This document shows positions 41,199 to 45,219 of a stretch of 45,219 bases of DNA, piece after piece. Positions within the stretch are counted from its first letter, which is position 1. The number at the start of each line of letters is the position of its first letter. Location: positions 1 through 45,219 of the forward strand of contig JAHHID010000067.1 in assembly GCA_019359015.1 (NCBI GenBank), written 5' to 3'. This DNA comes from Spirirestis rafaelensis WJT71-NPBG6. Its GTDB lineage: Bacteria > Cyanobacteriota > Cyanobacteriia > Cyanobacteriales > Nostocaceae. The position numbers were made by a program, and so were the translations under genes. Below the pieces are notes generated by a model. It was not told the DNA's origin and searched no databases. It was given only the letters and a program-made list of their open reading frames with translations.

Positions 41199-43193
41199 AT
41201 GAGTACCACTAATTCGTCTGAAGATGCTGTACCTTCAAGGGAAGAAGTCTACAAAACCCTTTTGCGATCGCTACGGCTAAAAAAAGGGTTTGGGATTGTG
41301 TTTGTGCAATGTTCCCCCGCAGAAGCTATCAGTTTGATTCGGGAAGTGGAGAAAGATTTACCCCAAAAACGGATTGGTGTTTTGAACTTAACTGAGGCAA
41401 TTGATAATTTATACGATTTGGTTGCAAATCGTTCTGATTGTCATGATTTAAATATTCTGTTTATTCAAGGTTTGGAAAAGTCTCTAGAGCCTTATATTAA
41501 ACCGGGATATGGTGGTGAGGGAGAATATTATAATCTGAATACTGTTCCCAAAATTCTCAGTCACTTAAATCAGAGACGAGAAGGTTTTCGAGACAACTTT
41601 AGTAATATTTGCTTTGTTCTGATTTTACCGTTATTTGCCATAAAATTTTTTATTCGTCGCGCTCCAGATTTTTTTGATTGGAGTTCGGGAGTATTTGAGT
41701 TTCCCGACAAGCGAGAATTTATAGAACAATCCTATGAAAAGTTAATACAAGGAGAATCTTCTCAATATTTAAATCTCACCCTGGAAGAACAAACTCAAAA
41801 AGTTTTAGAGTTTGAGATGCTTCTAGAAACTGAGCAGTCCCCAGAGCGAAAAGCAAATATTTTGTTTGAGCAGGGAAATTTGTTTTTCGCTGGGCAAGAT
41901 ATCATGAGCGCGATCGCATCTTACGATGAAGCTTTGAAAATTAAACCTGATTACCACCAGGCTTGGTACATACGAGGTCTTCTGCTGGTTAATTTGGGAC
42001 AGTTTGAAGAAGCTGTTGCATCTTTTGATGAAGCTCTGAAAATTAAACCTGATTACCACCAAGCTTGGAACTACCGGGGTATTGCGCTCGATGATTTGGG
42101 ACGGATTGAAGAAGCTGTTGCATCTTTTGATGAAGCTCTGAAAATTAAACCTGATTACCACCAAGCTTGGAACAATCGGGGTTATGCGCTGCGTTATTTG
42201 GGACGGGTTGAAGAAGCTGTTGCATCTTACGATGAAGCTGTGAAAATTAAACCTGATTATTACCAAGCTTGGTACAACCGGGGTTATGCGCTGCGTTATT
42301 TGGGACGGGTTGAAGAAGCTGTTGCATCTTTTGAAGAAGCTGTGAAAATTAAACCTGATTTCCACGAAGCTTGGAACTACCGGGGTATTGCGCTGCGTTA
42401 TTTGGGACGGGTTGAAGAAGCTGTTGCATCTTTTGATGAAGCTGTGAAAATTAAACCTGATGACCACGAAGCTTGGAACTACCGGGGTATTGCGCTCGAT
42501 GATTTGGGACGGGTTGAAGAAGCTGTTGCATCTTTTGAAGAAGCTGTGAAAATTAAACCTGATTACCACCAAGCTTGGAACAACCGGGGTTATGCGCTGC
42601 GTTATTTGGGACGGGTTGAAGAAGCTGTTACATCTTTTGAAGAAGCTGTGAAAATTAAACCTGATTACCACCAAGCTTGGAACAACCGGGGTTATGCGCT
42701 GCGTTATTTGGGACGGGTTGAAGAAGCTGTTGCATCTTTTGAAGAAGCTGTGAAAATTAAACCTGATTTCCACGAAGCTTGGTACAACCTAGGTATTGCG
42801 CTCTTGAATTTGGGACGGTTTGAAAGCGCGATCGCATCTTTTGAAGAAGCTGTAAAAATTAAACCTGATAAACACGAAGCTTGGGATAATCGCGGATATG
42901 CTTTATATAAACAGGGAAAATTGCCAGACGCAATTAAATCTTACGACCAAGCAATAGAAATAAAATCTGACTCTGCAAATGCTTGGTACAATCGCGCTTG
43001 TGCTTCTGGTGATTTAGGTGATGTTGATAAAGCCATAGAAAACCTGCAAACCGCGATTAATTTAGACGCTAAATATCGAGAAATGGCGAAAACCGACGCT
43101 GATTTTGATAGCATTCGTAATGATACGCGGTTTCAGGCGTTGCTGATTAAAAATATGAATTTGTCTCACGCACAGGAGCAGCGGAAAGTCTGA
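41199..43193 (+). CDS. TPR protein with degenerate ATPase-like N-terminal domain
   Basis: The protein has 664 residues. Residues 1-195 resemble the core of a STAND-like ATPase ('GFGIVFVQCSPAEAISLIRE', the Walker-B-like 'LNILFIQGLEKSL', 'NICFVLILPLFAIKFFIRRA', 'PDFFDWSSGVFEFP'), but the position of the P-loop has no GxxxxGK[ST]. Residues 220-650 are twelve TPRs of 34 residues. Units from about 41944 to 42964 are spaced exactly 102 bp, and those between 42046 and 42760 are nearly identical in DNA as well as protein ('LGRVEEAVASFEEAVKIKPD'), a sign of recent expansion or gene conversion. The TPRs likely form a ligand-binding superhelix. It shares direction with the upstream ATPase but is separated by 667 bases of repeats, so it may have its own promoter. 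Function unknown; a conflict-system sensor is plausible. Confidence 0.85.
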   Translation: MSTTNSSEDAVPSREEVYKTLLRSLRLKKGFGIVFVQCSPAEAISLIREVEKDLPQKRIGVLNLTEAIDNLYDLVANRSDCHDLNILFIQGLEKSLEPYIKPGYGGEGEYYNLNTVPKILSHLNQRREGFRDNFSNICFVLILPLFAIKFFIRRAPDFFDWSSGVFEFPDKREFIEQSYEKLIQGESSQYLNLTLEEQTQKVLEFEMLLETEQSPERKANILFEQGNLFFAGQDIMSAIASYDEALKIKPDYHQAWYIRGLLLVNLGQFEEAVASFDEALKIKPDYHQAWNYRGIALDDLGRIEEAVASFDEALKIKPDYHQAWNNRGYALRYLGRVEEAVASYDEAVKIKPDYYQAWYNRGYALRYLGRVEEAVASFEEAVKIKPDFHEAWNYRGIALRYLGRVEEAVASFDEAVKIKPDDHEAWNYRGIALDDLGRVEEAVASFEEAVKIKPDYHQAWNNRGYALRYLGRVEEAVTSFEEAVKIKPDYHQAWNNRGYALRYLGRVEEAVASFEEAVKIKPDFHEAWYNLGIALLNLGRFESAIASFEEAVKIKPDKHEAWDNRGYALYKQGKLPDAIKSYDQAIEIKSDSANAWYNRACASGDLGDVDKAIENLQTAINLDAKYREMAKTDADFDSIRNDTRFQALLIKNMNLSHAQEQRKV

Positions 43194-43194
43194 G

Positions 43195-43375
43195 CGGAGG
43201 TTTCCTCCGATCAGAACTTTCCAAGAGAGAGTCGCAGAGAGTTTGACTTTGAGATGCTTGATTTTTAAGTTTCATATTTCAATTCAGCAATCCCCAAAAG
43301 ACAATTATTTCTTCCCAATTGCCCATTGCCCATTGCCCCTTGCCCCTTGCCCATTCCCATAGACATATATCAAAG
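43195..43375. repeat. Hairpin and heptamer repeats after the TPR gene
   Basis: A CGGAGG-TTT-CCTCCG hairpin (43195-43209) follows the stop by one base but lacks a T tract, so it is at best a weak terminator. From 43315 to 43360 there is a TTGCCCA/TTGCCCC heptamer tract. The remaining bases up to the next gene hold AT-rich promoter-like DNA. Confidence 0.6.
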
Positions 43376-43462
43376 AAGTGTTGCGAATGAAGCCCATCTC
43401 GTTGTTTCCTAAGATATACCAGAGAAATAACCCAGTATTGGGATCAATATAGGATAAAAATT

Positions 43463-45067
43463 ATGGTAACGCTGAATGTTTCTGAGTTAGATCAAGCCGA
43501 TCAATTTCGGGAACTGCAATCAACTTTACGCGAACGTTGGAAAACTATCGAGCTATTTGACAATAGTGATGCTGACATTTTAGTTATTCCTTCTCTCAGT
43601 ATCGACCAGCGCGAACTTCAGAAAATCGAAGGGTGCGAACATTATGAAGAACGATTGCTATTTTCCTTGATGCGTTTGCGGAATCCCCGCACCAGGCTAA
43701 TCTATGTAACATCAATGCCGCTGCATCCCAGTATTATTGATTATTATTTACAATTATTGCCGGGAATTCCCTTTTCACATGCTCGCAATCGCTTGCTGCT
43801 ACTTTCTACTTACGATTCTTCGCTCAAATCTCTCAGCCAAAAGATTTTAGAACGTCCCCGTTTGCTAGATCGAATTCGCCAAGCTTTAAGGCTAGAAAAA
43901 TCATTCATGATATGTTATAATTCCGCATCATGGGAAGGCGAATTATCTCTTAAATTGAATGTACCCCTGTACGCAGCTGCGCCTAACTTGCAGATTTGGG
44001 GAAGTAAAAGCGGTAGTCGGGAAATCTTTGCTGAAAGCGGAGTTCCGCTTCCCGATGGTAGCGAAAGAGTTTGGAATAGCACAGATTTAGCAGAAGCGGC
44101 AGTGGATTTGTGGGAACGTCAGCCAAGTTTACAAAGAATGGTGGTGAAACTTAATGAGGGCATTTCCGGAGAAGGAAATGCGTTATTAGATTTAAGACCG
44201 ATCGCCGAATTAGCACCACCAGATAGTTCTCATGCCGAAAGAGTAGCAGCAATAAGCGATCGCTTCTCAGTTCTGCGCTTTCAAGCGAAAAAAGAAACTT
44301 GGGAAAACTTTTCCGGGAGAATCACCGAGTTAGGAGCGATTGTTGAAGCATTTGTGGAAGGAGAAATTAAGCGATCGCCTAGTGTTCAAGGACGCATCAC
44401 ACCCAACGGTGAAGTAGAAATTCTCTCAACTCACGACCAAATTCTCGGAGGTCCAGACGGTCAAATTTATCTTGGTTGTCGATTTCCCGCTGACGAAGCT
44501 TACCGACTGCAATTGCAACAATTAGGAATAAAAGTTGGCAGAAAGCTGGCGGAAAAAGGCGCATTAGAGAGATTTGGTGTAGATTTTATCGCCGTTGACA
44601 AAGGAAATAATCAGTGGGATATTCAGGCGATCGAAATCAACTTGCGTAAAGGTGGCACTACCCATCCTTTCATGACGTTGAAGTTATTAACCAACGGACG
44701 CTATGACCTCTCCACAGGATTATTTTACAGTCAGCAAGGGCGACCGAAATACTACATGGCTACCGACAATTTGCAAAAAGACCGCTATCGAGGATTGTTA
44801 CCCAACGATTTGATGGATATTATCGCCCATCACAGACTGCACTTTGATAGCGGAACCGAGATAGGGACAGTATTTCATTTGATGGGATGTCTTTCTCAAT
44901 TTGGCAAATTGGGATTAACCTGTATCGGAGATTCTCCCCAACAAGCGGAAGAAATTTATAACAAAGTTGTCAAAGTCCTAGACGAAGAAACCCGCACCAG
45001 CAAAAGCGATTTTTCCTCATTCTCAGATTACGCTTTCGCCACCACCTGGGATGGATATAGTTTTTAG
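43463..45067 (+). CDS. PGM1-related ATP-grasp peptide ligase
   Basis: The 534-residue protein has an N-terminal pre-ATP-grasp domain (about 1-165, 'SDADILVIPSLSIDQ' and 'NPRTRLIYVTSMPLHPSIID'), an ATP-grasp core with 'MVVKLNEGISGEGNALLDL' (ATP-binding Lys and glycine loop, about 225-245) and 'FVEGEIKRSPSVQG', a metal-binding 'IQAIEINLRKGGTTHPFMTL' near 390, and a C-terminal domain ending 'YAFATTWDGYSF'. This is the layout of cyanobacterial proteins related to the pheganomycin ligase PGM1, which form amide bonds using ATP through an acyl-phosphate. Substrates are unknown and no precursor peptide or biosynthetic partner is adjacent. AGGA lies 9 bases before the ATG. An IS200/IS605-type end begins directly after the stop. 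Confidence 0.88.
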   Translation: MVTLNVSELDQADQFRELQSTLRERWKTIELFDNSDADILVIPSLSIDQRELQKIEGCEHYEERLLFSLMRLRNPRTRLIYVTSMPLHPSIIDYYLQLLPGIPFSHARNRLLLLSTYDSSLKSLSQKILERPRLLDRIRQALRLEKSFMICYNSASWEGELSLKLNVPLYAAAPNLQIWGSKSGSREIFAESGVPLPDGSERVWNSTDLAEAAVDLWERQPSLQRMVVKLNEGISGEGNALLDLRPIAELAPPDSSHAERVAAISDRFSVLRFQAKKETWENFSGRITELGAIVEAFVEGEIKRSPSVQGRITPNGEVEILSTHDQILGGPDGQIYLGCRFPADEAYRLQLQQLGIKVGRKLAEKGALERFGVDFIAVDKGNNQWDIQAIEINLRKGGTTHPFMTLKLLTNGRYDLSTGLFYSQQGRPKYYMATDNLQKDRYRGLLPNDLMDIIAHHRLHFDSGTEIGTVFHLMGCLSQFGKLGLTCIGDSPQQAEEIYNKVVKVLDEETRTSKSDFSSFSDYAFATTWDGYSF

Positions 45068-45069
45068 GG

Positions 45070-45142
45070 CTTGACGTACTCCCCTCTGCTAAAGCAGAGG
45101 GGATTCTTAAAAGATGTTACGAGGTAGGCTTCAGCCTACCTC
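45070..45142 (-). mobile_element. End of an IS200/IS605-type element with two hairpins
   Basis: Two perfect 10-bp stems lie here: CCCCTCTGCT-AA-AGCAGAGGGG (45081-45102) and GAGGTAGGCT-TC-AGCCTACCTC (45121-45142). A subterminal CCCCTCTGCT hairpin preceded by CTTGACGTACT is the usual 3' end of cyanobacterial IS200/IS605 elements, whose ends are recognised as single-stranded hairpins. The tnpB-like frame runs leftward into it. The insertion lies a few bases after the ligase gene's stop. The element continues beyond the window. Confidence 0.65.
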
Positions 45143-45219
45143 TCCACCTTTCTTCCTGCTTCTTTGACTCTTAACTAGACTGCTGTCAGTCCCCGTCAGA
45201 CCGTCTCCACAGGCAATTT
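45131..45219 (-). CDS. tnpB: C-terminal tail of a TnpB-like RNA-guided endonuclease (partial)
   Basis: The last 28 codons read IACGDGLTGTDSSLVKSQRS and then RKKGGEVG, ending at TGA (45131-45133). An 'ACGD' segment followed by a polar, basic disordered tail is how many cyanobacterial IS200/IS605 TnpB proteins end, after the zinc-ribbon and RuvC regions. The stop codon lies in the loop of a 10-bp stem hairpin. The guide RNA for such proteins normally overlaps this end of the gene and the element terminus. The catalytic regions are outside the window, so activity cannot be judged. Confidence 0.55.
   Translation of the reverse strand, partial: IACGDGLTGTDSSLVKSQRSRKKGGEVG

Noticed and set aside
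41823-42773. 316-codon minus-strand frame with repeated 'FNFHSFFKRCNSFFNPSQI' units
   Set aside because: It is the exact antisense shadow of the TPR repeat units: it has the same 102-bp period, no ribosome site and no independent domain.

Overview
The window is cyanobacterial chromosome, most likely from a filamentous, Nostocales-type genome. The evidence is the dense scatter of HIP1-like sites (GCGATCGC), 7-bp short tandem repeats (TTGCCCA and CTCCTGC types), families of palindromic intergenic repeats, a plastoquinol-type alternative oxidase, PGM1-related and pentapeptide-repeat proteins, and large secretion-associated repeat proteins. The species cannot be named from the sequence alone.

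Region by region. 1-6.7 kb: the start of an IS5-type transposase, a YdcF-like and a DUF2301 membrane protein, then a type I secretion pair (HlyD adaptor and ABC exporter). The exporter is cut off at its N terminus exactly where an oppositely oriented, 5'-truncated Calx-beta-like/DUF4114 exoprotein begins. 6.7-16 kb: SAM hydroxide adenosyltransferase, a 51-residue small protein with a clear terminator, alternative oxidase, a GT2-GtrA polyprenyl-phosphate glycosyltransferase beside two tandemly duplicated GT39-type membrane glycosyltransferases, and aspS. 16-22 kb: repeat-rich DNA with a 21-bp tandem array and a 117-bp duplication, a pentapeptide-repeat membrane protein whose tail has been replaced by a 151-bp MITE, a small coiled-coil protein and htpX. 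22-30 kb: a di-heme cytochrome c, a PadR regulator with a likely operator, a metallophosphoesterase remnant, chrA, then a fluoride riboswitch in front of a CPA2-type antiporter-Usp fusion and a CLC-F fluoride/proton antiporter. 30-38.4 kb: a TIGR04283-type glycosyltransferase, two TVP38/TMEM64 proteins and a mercuric-reductase-like flavoprotein; then two SDR enzymes, mgtE and a small hypothetical gene. 38.4-45.2 kb: a P-loop ATPase, a TPR protein with a degenerate ATPase-like N terminus and ten near-identical 102-bp repeat units, a PGM1-related ATP-grasp ligase, and the end of an IS200/IS605-type element with the last codons of tnpB.

The most coherent functional unit is the fluoride-resistance operon: the aptamer fold is readable by eye, and the downstream CLC protein carries the GNNL and GREGT signatures of the fluoride-selective subclass. 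The best candidate for a poorly described system is the ATPase plus degenerate-ATPase/TPR pair at 39.2-43.2 kb, which resembles the fast-diversifying NTPase/TPR conflict genes of multicellular bacteria.

A recurring theme is gene ends written by mobile or repetitive DNA. The stop codons of aspS, the pentapeptide gene, the CLC-F gene and the P-loop ATPase all lie in MITE or intergenic-repeat sequence. Two 151-bp MITE copies are identical base for base, each with its own 5-bp target duplication, and the pre-insertion reading frames can be reconstructed. A 30-bp palindromic repeat also sits in frame inside the cytochrome gene.
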